Assembly: GCF_000424585.1 (NCBI RefSeq)
Contig: NZ_AUKE01000020.1
Location: forward strand, 1-64,000
From: Butyrivibrio sp. MC2013
GTDB taxonomy: Bacteria > Bacillota > Clostridia > Lachnospirales > Lachnospiraceae
Length of the DNA: 64,000 nucleotides
Reading direction: 5' to 3'
Positions 34,302 to 42,406 of this stretch are shown one piece after another. The notes below the pieces were generated by a model. That model saw only the letters and a program-made list of their open reading frames with translations, was not told the DNA's origin and ran no database searches. The translations under genes and the position numbers were made by a program. Within the stretch, counting starts at the first letter, position 1; every line of letters starts with the position of its first letter.

Positions 34302-35840
34302 ATGACTAACAGGATTACAGGCCTGAATTCCGGCCTAGATACGGAATCTCTTATTACGGCACTCACACAGCGTTATCAGACTAAGGTAGACAAGAACAAG
34401 GGCGGCCAGACCAGACTCATGTGGAAGCAGGAGCAGTGGAAGACCACCAATAAGTCCATCGTATCGTTTTATAACGGCAGTCTGAGCAAGATGCGTATGT
34501 CAGATGCCTACAATAAGAAAACAACAAAATCATCAAATTCCAATGCTGTATCTGTTGTAACAGGCGCTAATGCAATGGTAGCAACTCATACAGTATCATC
34601 CACCAAGCTGGCAAGGAGTGCATTCCTGACAGGTAATCAGCTAAAGGATGGAGATGAGCCCAAGGCGAAGGAAACAAAGCTCTCTGATCTGGGCGTAGAA
34701 GCAGGTACAGAGATCAGGCTGAAAATGGGCAAGGACGGAAGCGAAAGCCTGTCTGTAACAGTGGGCGAAAATGAGACACTGGAGTCCCTTGCAAAGAAGC
34801 TTGCAGAGGCAAAAACAGACAGCGGCGTGGGCGTAAATGCCAGCTATGACAGCGCACAGGGAAGATTTTATATATCCGCTGAAGCTACAGGCGTAAAGAA
34901 TGCTTTTGAAGTTGACAGCAGTGTAAACTCCGAGGCTCTTGAAGCACTGGGGCTGATAGGTCTTGATAGTGAAGATCAGTATCAGGCAGCCGCAGATTCT
35001 ACCATAGTAATGGATGGAGTTACTTATACTTCAGATTCCAATACCATGGAGATCAACGGCCTGACTATCACCATAGGCGGAGAAACGGATTCTCCTTTTA
35101 CCCTGACTACTGAGAATGACACCAGCGGCATCTACGATATGGTCAAGGGCTTCCTGAAAGAGTACAACGAACTCATCAAGAGTCTGGATACACTCTATAA
35201 TGCTGACAGTGCCAAGAAGTATGATGTGCTGACCCAGGATCAGAAGGATCAGATGTCTGATGATGAAGTCAAGGAATGGAATGAGAAGATAAAATCCGGA
35301 CTTTTATCCAGAGACAGTACATTGGAAAGTGTTATCAATACCCTTAAAAATGCCATGGGAAAGAGCTATGCAGTAAATGCCGTTGAGAGTGACGGCGGCG
35401 GAGACTACGAGAAGTACAACCTGTCTGTATTTGGAATCAATACCCTGGGCTATTTCAATGCCGCTGAGAATGAAAGGGGCCTGTATCATATCGATGGTGA
35501 TCCTGATGATACAAATACTGCAAGTAAGACAGATCTCTTAAAGGCTGCTATAGCGTCCGATCCTGAAAAAGTCAGCAATTTCTTTACCAACCTGACCAGG
35601 ACTATTTATAAAGAGTTGGGTAATCTGATGAAGGGTACTGACTATTCCAGTGCTTATACAGTATATGAAGATAAGCTGATGGCTTCTCAGTACAGCTCCT
35701 ACAACACCAAGATCAGCGATGCGGAAAAGGCCTTGGAGCAAAAGCAGGACTACTACTACAACAAGTTTTCAAAGATGGAGAGTGCGTTGTCCAAGATCAA
35801 TTCCAGCTCATCAGCTCTTGGAGGAATGATCGGAATGTAA
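34302..35840 (+). CDS. fliD: Flagellar filament cap protein FliD (HAP2)
   Basis: The 512-residue cap protein helps flagellin subunits fold onto the filament tip. The N-terminus (RITGLNSGLDTESLITALT) is the conserved FliD segment; the C-terminal part (SAYTVYEDKLMASQYSSYNTKISDAEKALEQ then YYNKFSKMESALSKINSSSSALGGMIG) is the coiled coil typical of FliD_C. It is translated right after flaG and before fliS, the usual fliD-fliS order. No signal peptide, as expected for type III export. Confidence 0.95.
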   Translation: MTNRITGLNSGLDTESLITALTQRYQTKVDKNKGGQTRLMWKQEQWKTTNKSIVSFYNGSLSKMRMSDAYNKKTTKSSNSNAVSVVTGANAMVATHTVSSTKLARSAFLTGNQLKDGDEPKAKETKLSDLGVEAGTEIRLKMGKDGSESLSVTVGENETLESLAKKLAEAKTDSGVGVNASYDSAQGRFYISAEATGVKNAFEVDSSVNSEALEALGLIGLDSEDQYQAAADSTIVMDGVTYTSDSNTMEINGLTITIGGETDSPFTLTTENDTSGIYDMVKGFLKEYNELIKSLDTLYNADSAKKYDVLTQDQKDQMSDDEVKEWNEKIKSGLLSRDSTLESVINTLKNAMGKSYAVNAVESDGGGDYEKYNLSVFGINTLGYFNAAENERGLYHIDGDPDDTNTASKTDLLKAAIASDPEKVSNFFTNLTRTIYKELGNLMKGTDYSSAYTVYEDKLMASQYSSYNTKISDAEKALEQKQDYYYNKFSKMESALSKINSSSSALGGMIGM

Positions 35841-35865
35841 CTAACAGTCGGGATGGAGGAAACTA

Positions 35866-36267
35866 ATGGTAGCTAATCCTTATGCGCAGTATACCAACAA
35901 CAAGATAATGTCAGCATCGGGGCCTGAGCTGACGCTGATGCTCTATGAAGGAGCTATCAAATTCTGCAATATGGCAGAAAATGCGGTAGAGAAAAAGGAT
36001 ATTCAAAACGCACACATCAATATAGTCAAGGTAGAGAACATCATTGGCTATCTGAGAGAAACCCTGAATATGAAATACGCTACGGCTCAGGATTTTGAAA
36101 ATATATATTCGTATCTGGCTTCCCGTTTGATCCAGGCTAATATCTCAAAGGATATTGAGATATTAAAGGAAGTGAACACTCACCTTCATTCTGTAAGGGA
36201 TACCTGGATCGAGGTGATGAAGGCCAACAATGTACCCATACCCAACAGCTATATGCAAAAGGGTTGA
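35866..36267 (+). CDS. fliS: Flagellin chaperone FliS
   Basis: The 133-residue helical chaperone binds the flagellin C-terminus before export. Signs: NPYAQYTNNKIMSASGPELTLMLYEGAIKFC at the N-terminus, which is the conserved FliS start, followed by EKKDIQNAHINIVKVENIIGYL. The length is normal. It follows fliD by 25 bp with its own GGAGG site and is closed by a hairpin. Confidence 0.95.
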   Translation: MVANPYAQYTNNKIMSASGPELTLMLYEGAIKFCNMAENAVEKKDIQNAHINIVKVENIIGYLRETLNMKYATAQDFENIYSYLASRLIQANISKDIEILKEVNTHLHSVRDTWIEVMKANNVPIPNSYMQKG

Positions 36268-36285
36268 CAACTAAAGAGTAGTATT

Positions 36286-36313
36286 AAGGGGTCCTTAGAA
36301 GAGGACCCCTTTG
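36286..36313 (+). terminator. Terminator after fliS
   Basis: AAGGGGTCC pairs with GGACCCCTT, followed by TTGTGG. The T tract is weak, so readthrough is likely. Confidence 0.6.
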
Positions 36314-36367
36314 TGGTGTCTTTATTAAGCTATGTACGTATGATCTGTCTGATAAGAGGGCAAAAAT

Positions 36368-36625
36368 ATGTATAGTGACTTGAAAAACAGGATTGAAAAG
36401 GAGTGTAGACTTCTATATCAAAATAATGAGAAAGAGGCTATGCCGGTATATATGGATATTGTAAAAGAGCTTTTGTCTGAGATTGGAGAGTTGATGACAA
36501 ATGGAGTGGGAACCGCCCCTCAGGCTATGGAGAATATCACATATGCCGTTGAAGCCTATAAACATCTTGATGTGATAGGGATGGCTGATTATCTGCTGCT
36601 GGCAGGGGAGGTGCTGGATGGCTGA
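36368..36625 (+). CDS. Small helical protein overlapping the Maf gene
   Basis: The 85-residue acidic helical protein has no known motif I can name. Its C-terminus (YADYLLLAGE-like segment LDVIGMADYLLLAGEVLDG) reads into the start of the next gene, with an 8-bp overlap suggesting translational coupling. By size and place it could be a FliT-like chaperone or a partner of the Maf transferase. It has a GAGGG site before the start. Function unknown. Confidence 0.65.
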   Translation: MYSDLKNRIEKECRLLYQNNEKEAMPVYMDIVKELLSEIGELMTNGVGTAPQAMENITYAVEAYKHLDVIGMADYLLLAGEVLDG

Positions 36626-38465
36626 TCTGTATCAGAAGAATCTCAAAGCTGCCGAGAAAAAGGTTATTTTTTCCCAAAAGAAAGTGGAGGAATGTGAGCT
36701 TGCCCCATATGCGAGCATAGCTGAGGACGGAAAGGGACAAAAGGTATTATGTCTTGAACATGAGGGCTATACCTACGCCATGTCCAGCCTAATAGATGCA
36801 GATATGTCTTCGGAATGTCTGGCTGAAAGAAACAATGACCCTCATATGTTTGAGAATTACTGTCTTTTTGGGCTGGGAGACGGAAGAGCTGCAGAGAAGA
36901 TCATGGATAATCTTCTTGATAATAATATCCTCTTTGCCATAGAGCCTGATATTGAAGTGTTCAAGTTTAATATGCAGCATTTTGATTATACGAGGCTCTT
37001 TAAAAAAGAGAATTTTATACTTTTGACAGATATCGAGGAGATATATGAAGAGTTTTCCAATGTGATATTTAATCTGACCAATGCTTCTTCTGAGTATCCC
37101 ATCAGGCTCATAATCAGTCCGGGCTATGATGTTATATATTCTGAGATCTGCAGGAAATGCATTGACATCATGAATTTTAACAAGACGGAGCAGGCTTCAT
37201 CGAGAGTTACCATTGAACGTATGAACAGTGCGATCAATGAGAATAATATAGTAAGTCTTCCCATTTATCTCAGGTCGTCGGATCTGTTTTGTCTCAAAAA
37301 AGCTTTTGAAGAGAATGATATAGAAGATGTACCTGCTATTATCGTGGCGGCAGGCCCCTCTCTTGATGAAAATATTGAGGATCTGAGAAAGGCCTGGGGC
37401 AAGGCTTTGATCATAGCCGTGGATTCTGCCTTCAGGACTTTGGACAGTCACGGAGTTGATTATAATATTGGTATAACCATCGATCCCAAGAAGCCTTTTT
37501 CCATATTTGAAAAAGAGCTGGCAAAGGGTAAGCCTCTTATAAGCGGCCTGTCAGGTAATCGTGAAGCAGTAGCTCAGTGGAAGGGCAGGCTTTTCTTTAC
37601 CGGAAATGGTCAGGTGAAATCAATTGTTGAGAATTCTTTTTTCTCCGGCAAAAACAAGCACCCCTTTATCCCTATTAATTCCGGAGGATCTGTAGCAACA
37701 GATGCTTTCTATACATTAATGGTATTGGGCTTTAAGAAGATAATACTTGTAGGACAGGATCTGGCTTATAAGGGCGACTTGGGTCATACCAGCGAGTATG
37801 CGCTTGAAGAGAGCAAGAGCTATCTGGATAAGAGGGGGACTGCTCTTGTAGAGGGCTGGAATGGCGATATCCTTAGAACAGATGACCAGATGAAGTATTA
37901 TCTGAAATGGTTTGAGAAGATGTTTATGGCATATAAAGGCCAGCTGGAGGTCATAGATGCAACTGAGGGCGGAGCCAAAAAAGAAGGTGCAAGGCAAATG
38001 ACACTTGCAGCTGCCATAGACGAGTATTGCAAAAGAGAGATTGATTTTGACAGGATCATAGAGGAATGTGATTATGCTTTTGACGATGATGAGCGAAAGG
38101 AAATGACAAAAGAGCTGTCTACCATTGAACAAAAGCTCATAGATTATCGGGGAAGGCTGCTAGGCTATAAAGAGGCTAATCTCAAACTAAAGAAGCTCTT
38201 TGAAGAAGGAAAGACTGAAGGCTCCGCCTTTAAAAATACCTACAAGCAGGTTAAAAAAGCAAATGCCATGGGACAGAAGGAGAAGCTCTATCCCCTGGTG
38301 TCCTCCTATGATCAAAAACAGTCCTGGAAATTTGCGGATGTAGTGGCTGATCCAAATAAGAGCATTGAAGAGGTGCTCTTTGCAGGAAGTGAACTGATGG
38401 GTGTTTATATAAGTAACATTGATGAAATTATCAAATTAATAAAAAAATATTGGAAAGACCTATAA
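36618..38465 (+). CDS. Maf-type flagellin glycosyltransferase
   Basis: The 615-residue protein belongs to the motility accessory factor family (DUF115/MAF_flag10). The core from about residue 235 reads VPAIIVAAGPSLDENIEDL, then LIIAVDSAFRTLDSHGVDYNIGITIDP, and later KKIILVGQDLAYKGDLGHTSEYA. In Campylobacter, Helicobacter, Aeromonas and Clostridium, Maf proteins add nonulosonic acids or other sugars to flagellin before export. The gene lies between fliS and the flagellins, the classical place. No nonulosonic-acid synthesis genes are in this window, so the sugar donor is unknown. Confidence 0.88.
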   Translation: MADLYQKNLKAAEKKVIFSQKKVEECELAPYASIAEDGKGQKVLCLEHEGYTYAMSSLIDADMSSECLAERNNDPHMFENYCLFGLGDGRAAEKIMDNLLDNNILFAIEPDIEVFKFNMQHFDYTRLFKKENFILLTDIEEIYEEFSNVIFNLTNASSEYPIRLIISPGYDVIYSEICRKCIDIMNFNKTEQASSRVTIERMNSAINENNIVSLPIYLRSSDLFCLKKAFEENDIEDVPAIIVAAGPSLDENIEDLRKAWGKALIIAVDSAFRTLDSHGVDYNIGITIDPKKPFSIFEKELAKGKPLISGLSGNREAVAQWKGRLFFTGNGQVKSIVENSFFSGKNKHPFIPINSGGSVATDAFYTLMVLGFKKIILVGQDLAYKGDLGHTSEYALEESKSYLDKRGTALVEGWNGDILRTDDQMKYYLKWFEKMFMAYKGQLEVIDATEGGAKKEGARQMTLAAAIDEYCKREIDFDRIIEECDYAFDDDERKEMTKELSTIEQKLIDYRGRLLGYKEANLKLKKLFEEGKTEGSAFKNTYKQVKKANAMGQKEKLYPLVSSYDQKQSWKFADVVADPNKSIEEVLFAGSELMGVYISNIDEIIKLIKKYWKDL

Positions 38466-38489
38466 TATTTTTGATTTTTCTGTCGATAA
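38463..38489 (+). promoter_or_regulatory. Sigma-28 promoter of flagellin 1
   Basis: TAAT (38463-38466), 15 bp, then GTCGATAA (38482-38489). It overlaps the last codon of the Maf gene. Confidence 0.8.
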
Positions 38490-38501
38490 TTATTGTGTAA
38501 G

Positions 38502-38573
38502 CGGGAAGATAACTTCCCACAATATCATGCAAGCCGGGAGCAAGGAAGCTTTCGGAGTTTTAATTCAAGGAGG
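38502..38573 (+). promoter_or_regulatory. Flagellin 1 leader with hairpin and two GGA motifs
   Basis: The hairpin GGGAAG/CTTCCC lies at about 38502-38517. CAAGGAAG (38541-38548) and CAAGGAGG (38566-38573, the ribosome-binding site) are 25 nt apart, like the two CsrA sites in the Bacillus hag leader. No csrA gene is in the window. Confidence 0.45.
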
Positions 38574-38581
38574 AAAAAACT

Positions 38582-39400
38582 ATGGTAGTACAACACAACA
38601 TCGGCGCAATGAACGCACAGAGACAGCTTGGAATCACAACAGGCATTCAGGCTAAGTCAAGTGAGAAGCTCTCATCCGGTTATAAGATCAACCGTGCAGC
38701 AGATGATGCAGCAGGTCTGGCTATATCCGAAAAGATGAGAAGGCAGGTTAGAGGTCTGAATCAGGCTTCTGCAAACGCACAGGACGGAATTTCTGCAGTA
38801 CAGACAGCTGAAGGTGCTCTTCAGGAAGTTCAGGATATGCTTCAGAGAATGAGCGAGCTTTCAACTAAGGCTGCAAACGATACACTCACAACAAGTGACA
38901 GAACTTATATCAAGTCTGAGATCAATGCACTTGTATCTGAGATCAATCGTACAGCATCTGCTACCGAATTCAACAACACAAAGCTTCTGGATGGTAACTT
39001 CACCGGAAAGAAACTTCAGGTTGGTACAGAGACATCTGATCAGAACCAGATCACAATCTCTATCGGTAACATGAATGCTACATCCATCGGCCTTACTTCT
39101 ACAAGCGTTTCTAGCCACGATGACGCTAAGAATACCATGGATAACGTAAAGGTTGCTCTCGAGAACGTATCCCAGATGCGTGCTAACCTTGGTGCATACC
39201 AGAACAGACTTGAGCACACCATTAAGAATCTGGACAACATTGCTGAGAATACTCAGTCAGCTGAATCCCAGATCCGTGATACAGATATGGCAGCTGAGAT
39301 GGTTAAGTATTCCAACAATAACATCCTGGCTCAGGCTGGTCAGTCAATGCTGGCTCAGGCCAATCAGTCCAATCAGGGTGTTCTGTCAATACTTGGCTAA
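38582..39400 (+). CDS. fliC: Flagellin 1
   Basis: The 272-residue flagellin has the conserved N-terminal D0/D1 region (MVVQHNIGAMNAQRQLGI, LSSGYKINRAADDAAGLA) and C-terminal D1/D0 (NRLEHTIKNLDNIAENTQSAESQIRDTDMA). The middle (about 150-190) is short, so it lacks large D2/D3 domains. TLR5-contact residues of D1 are present in general form. It has its own sigma-28 promoter and terminator. A second copy lies 370 bp downstream. Ser/Thr in the short middle domain are candidate modification sites for Maf. Confidence 0.96.
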   Translation: MVVQHNIGAMNAQRQLGITTGIQAKSSEKLSSGYKINRAADDAAGLAISEKMRRQVRGLNQASANAQDGISAVQTAEGALQEVQDMLQRMSELSTKAANDTLTTSDRTYIKSEINALVSEINRTASATEFNNTKLLDGNFTGKKLQVGTETSDQNQITISIGNMNATSIGLTSTSVSSHDDAKNTMDNVKVALENVSQMRANLGAYQNRLEHTIKNLDNIAENTQSAESQIRDTDMAAEMVKYSNNNILAQAGQSMLAQANQSNQGVLSILG

Positions 39401-39447
39401 TCTGTTTAAAATCTGTTTAAGTGCTAAATTGCCAAACTACCACAAGA

Positions 39448-39479
39448 AGGCCCCGGTCGCAAGACCGGGGCTTTTCTTT
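39448..39479 (+). terminator. Terminator of flagellin 1
   Basis: GCCCCGGTC pairs with GACCGGGGC across a GCAA tetraloop, followed by TTTTCTTT. Downstream to 39630 is AT-rich sequence with nothing I recognise. Confidence 0.92.
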
Positions 39480-39635
39480 GGAGGCACTTCAATGTATTTG
39501 TTGTTCGACAAAAGTGTAAAAAACTTAATAGATAAAGATTATCATATTTATAAGAATTAAAAACAAAATATTTAGACAATATGATGAATTATACCAAAAC
39601 ATAAGAAAATATACTTTAGTATAGCTGTTATTTTA

Positions 39636-39662
39636 TTAATTTTTCGATCATTTCTCCGATAT
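39636..39662 (+). promoter_or_regulatory. Sigma-28 promoter of flagellin 2
   Basis: TTAA (39636-39639), 15 bp, then TCCGATAT (39655-39662). Confidence 0.72.
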
Positions 39663-39733
39663 ATATTGTGAAAAGATAAGTAAAGTGCCTTGGAACGGAC
39701 TCCTAAAGGGCTATATTAAAAGGACTGTGGCAG

Positions 39734-39761
39734 CAGGGATGCAGGTGCCGGTTCAAGGAGG
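39734..39761 (+). promoter_or_regulatory. Flagellin 2 leader with two GGA motifs
   Basis: CAGGGATG (39734-39741) and CAAGGAGG (39754-39761, the ribosome-binding site) are 20 nt apart, the same arrangement as before flagellin 1. Confidence 0.42.
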
Positions 39762-39769
39762 ATTTATTT

Positions 39770-40594
39770 ATGGTAGTACAACACAATATTACGGCGATGA
39801 ACTCTCAGAGACAGCTGGGTATCACAACGGATGTCCAGGCAAAGTCCAGCGAGAAACTCTCATCAGGTTACAGGATCAACCGTGCAGCGGATGATGCAGC
39901 AGGTCTGGCAATCTCCGAAAAGATGAGAAGACAGGTAAGAGGTCTGAATCAGGCTTCAGCCAATGCCCAGGACGGAATTTCAGCAGTACAGACAGCTGAA
40001 GGTGCCCTTCAGGAAGTTCAGGATATGCTTCAGCGTATGAATGAGCTTAGTGTCAAAGCTGCTAACGATACACTTACAACAAGTGACAGAAACTATATCA
40101 AGGCTGAGATCGATGCTCTGGTATCTGAGATCGACCGTACAGCATCAGCCACAGAGTTTAATAACCAAAAGCTCCTGGATGGTTCCTTCTCCGAGAAGAA
40201 CCTTCAGGTTGGTACAGACAGTAGCGCTGTGAACCAGATCCAGGTTACCATTACATCCATGAATGCAGCTGCTATTGGGCTGACAGGATCTGCTATAACC
40301 GTAAGCTCTCACTCAGGAGCTAAGGGAACTATTGAAAAGGTAAAGGCTGCTCTGGAAAAGGTATCCAGTATGAGAGCTGACCTTGGTGCTATGCAGAACA
40401 GACTTGAGCACACCATCAAGAATCTGGATAATATCGCTGAGAATACTACTGCAGCTGAATCTCAGATCCGAGATACTGATATGGCAGCTGAGATGGTTAG
40501 ATATTCTAACAACAATATTCTGGCTCAGGCAGGTCAGTCTATGCTGGCTCAGTCCAATCAGTCCAACCAGGGTGTACTTTCACTTCTTCAGTAA
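39770..40594 (+). CDS. fliC: Flagellin 2
   Basis: The 274-residue flagellin is a close paralogue of flagellin 1: the N-terminal ~110 and C-terminal ~80 residues are nearly the same, while the middle (SSAVNQIQVTITSMNA onward) differs. It carries the same first residues (MVVQHNITAMNSQRQLGIT). Separate promoter and terminator suggest independent dosage or different filament positions. Most differences fall in the surface-exposed part, where glycans would sit. Confidence 0.96.
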   Translation: MVVQHNITAMNSQRQLGITTDVQAKSSEKLSSGYRINRAADDAAGLAISEKMRRQVRGLNQASANAQDGISAVQTAEGALQEVQDMLQRMNELSVKAANDTLTTSDRNYIKAEIDALVSEIDRTASATEFNNQKLLDGSFSEKNLQVGTDSSAVNQIQVTITSMNAAAIGLTGSAITVSSHSGAKGTIEKVKAALEKVSSMRADLGAMQNRLEHTIKNLDNIAENTTAAESQIRDTDMAAEMVRYSNNNILAQAGQSMLAQSNQSNQGVLSLLQ

Positions 40595-40613
40595 CAGTGA
40601 TGAATATAATGAG

Positions 40614-40642
40614 GCCCGGCAGCAGTGCTGCCGGGCTTTTTT
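40614..40642 (+). terminator. Terminator of flagellin 2
   Basis: GCCCGGCAG pairs with CTGCCGGGC across CAGTG, followed by TTTTTT. Confidence 0.93.
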
Positions 40643-40702
40643 CTATGGCTTTATATTAATGAAGCTGATATGTGATCTGTTGATCTATCTTGAGAAAGAA
40701 GC

Positions 40703-41695
40703 TTAGTAATAGCTTGTTATACCAAGCCTTAGTTTCATTTCTTCTTCAAGATTGCATTTTCTTACAGGTTCGTCTGTATGATTTTCCTTGCAGTAGTCTG
40801 CTATCATCTGCAATTGCCCAAGGTAATAGGGATAATTATGCTGGGATGCTTGCTGTTTGGGAGTCATATAGTTTTTGCCAAAACGTTTGATCAGGTGAAT
40901 ATCATGATTTTTGAATGCCATGATACTACCGGTCTCAAAGGGGAGCATTATATATTCTTTAAGAGCTTCTTTTGGAAAGCGTATACTTGGAGCATGATAG
41001 AAGATATGATTTATAAGGGCCATTTCGTCTGCTTCGTCTTCGTGTGTCATGCTACAGGCGGCTTCATAAAAGGTCTGCAATTGCCAGACTATGGACTTGT
41101 CTGAAGCAGGGTCCAGATTAACACCCAAAAAGCTTTGGATGTTGACTAGTTTTTGAGGAAGACTGGGGTCTCTGGGATCCTTTAAGATGAGGTCTGCAGC
41201 ATTCAGGCACAGGTCAGAGAATTCGCCTACCCACTTAAGAGTAGCTTCGTCTCTGGGAATATAGTCAAATACATATACATCTACTCCGGCTCCCATGGGG
41301 AAACCATAATTGGCTGCCAGATATTTGTCATCCCATCTGACGTGGTTGGTATTGACTATGCGGTAATAGCCGTTAAATGGAAAATTGCTGCTGTCCTTGC
41401 CTACAAGCTGGAGAGTATCGGGAAGTTCGTTTATGTGAGAGACCAGTATATTGAAGTCATCTCTGGTCATTGCTATGTCTATATCATCATCCCAGGGGAT
41501 CACGCCGTGCTCTCTGACTGCTCCAAGAAGCGTACCCCAGTAAGCACTGTAGTGAATGCCATAATGGTCACATAGCTTTTCCAGCTCGGATACTACGCGC
41601 ATCTGAGCTGCCCAGCATCTCTTCATTGTGGATGTGATCGTGAAGTCTTGTCTGATCTCCTCTTTGAAATAATCTTCAGTAAAAGAAAATGACAT
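40703..41695 (-). CDS. LicD family phosphotransferase
   Basis: The 330-residue protein carries the LicD nucleotidyl/phosphotransferase core: YWGTLLGAVREHGVIPWDDDIDIAMTRDD, with the GxxLGAxRxxGxIPWDDDxD signature at about residues 55-80. Bacterial LicD enzymes move phosphocholine from CDP-choline to glycans; the eukaryotic relatives fukutin and FKRP move ribitol phosphate from CDP-ribitol. The gene is on the opposite strand to its neighbours and starts after GGAGGG. Nearby IspD/TarI-like and TarJ-like genes (44348-46131) make CDP-ribitol a plausible donor. No LicA/LicC choline genes are seen in the window. Acceptor unknown. Confidence 0.88.
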   Translation of the reverse strand: MSFSFTEDYFKEEIRQDFTITSTMKRCWAAQMRVVSELEKLCDHYGIHYSAYWGTLLGAVREHGVIPWDDDIDIAMTRDDFNILVSHINELPDTLQLVGKDSSNFPFNGYYRIVNTNHVRWDDKYLAANYGFPMGAGVDVYVFDYIPRDEATLKWVGEFSDLCLNAADLILKDPRDPSLPQKLVNIQSFLGVNLDPASDKSIVWQLQTFYEAACSMTHEDEADEMALINHIFYHAPSIRFPKEALKEYIMLPFETGSIMAFKNHDIHLIKRFGKNYMTPKQQASQHNYPYYLGQLQMIADYCKENHTDEPVRKCNLEEEMKLRLGITSYY

Positions 41696-41911
41696 TTCCC
41701 TCCTACCTTTCAGTCTTGCCCGGGGTGTTGATTCTTATATCTAATAATCTATAATTAAAGAAATGAGCATTGTTAATGCAATTGTACCTAATAGTATTTC
41801 GGTCAAATGGCGGAAAATATAATGTTTGATAGTGTCTTCGCCGATAATAGAATTATACCAATACAAAAGTTTTTGGTATATGCAGTAGAAGAGAACGGAT
41901 AAAAGCAGAAA

Positions 41912-42397
41912 ATGACTGATAGAATTAAAATATCAAATGACGGATTTGGCTTGAGGCCTGCAGTTATGGAGGATGCACGGCTCTTGTATGACTGGAGAAA
42001 CGATGAGGACACCAGGCGATTTTCTTTTAACAAGGAGCCTATCAGGTATGAGGACCACCTGAAATGGCTGGAAAAGAAGCTGGGACAGGATGATTGTCTG
42101 ATCCTGATATTCTCTGACAATGAAGGAGATGCAGGACAAGTCAGATATGACATTTGTGATGGGATAGCCCTTATGTCGTACAGTATTGACAAGGATCGAA
42201 GGGGAAGAGGCTATGCAGGTATCATGCTTGAAATGGCAGCCACGCTCCTTCGCAGGAAATATGGAGATGTGACAGTGAAGGCGGAGGTCCTGCCCGGCAA
42301 CGCGGCGTCTGTTAGGGTATTCCAAAAGCTGGGCTATCTCATGGAAAGAGAAGATGATCATTACGTCTTTTACAATAAGAAGACCGGGGACAAATAA
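41912..42397 (+). CDS. GNAT family N-acetyltransferase (sugar or peptide)
   Basis: The 161-residue protein has the GNAT acetyl-CoA fold: RPAVMEDARLLYDWRNDEDTR at the N-terminus, the A motif DKDRRGRGYAGIMLEMA (R-G-x-G-x-A), and NAASVRVFQKLGY near the C-terminus. The D-W-R-N-D start resembles acetyltransferases acting on amino-sugars of flagellar or surface glycans (PseH-like). It heads a series of six genes on the + strand. Acceptor is inferred from the neighbours only. Confidence 0.85.
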   Translation: MTDRIKISNDGFGLRPAVMEDARLLYDWRNDEDTRRFSFNKEPIRYEDHLKWLEKKLGQDDCLILIFSDNEGDAGQVRYDICDGIALMSYSIDKDRRGRGYAGIMLEMAATLLRRKYGDVTVKAEVLPGNAASVRVFQKLGYLMEREDDHYVFYNKKTGDK

Positions 42398-42406
42398 GGG
42401 GCAGGA

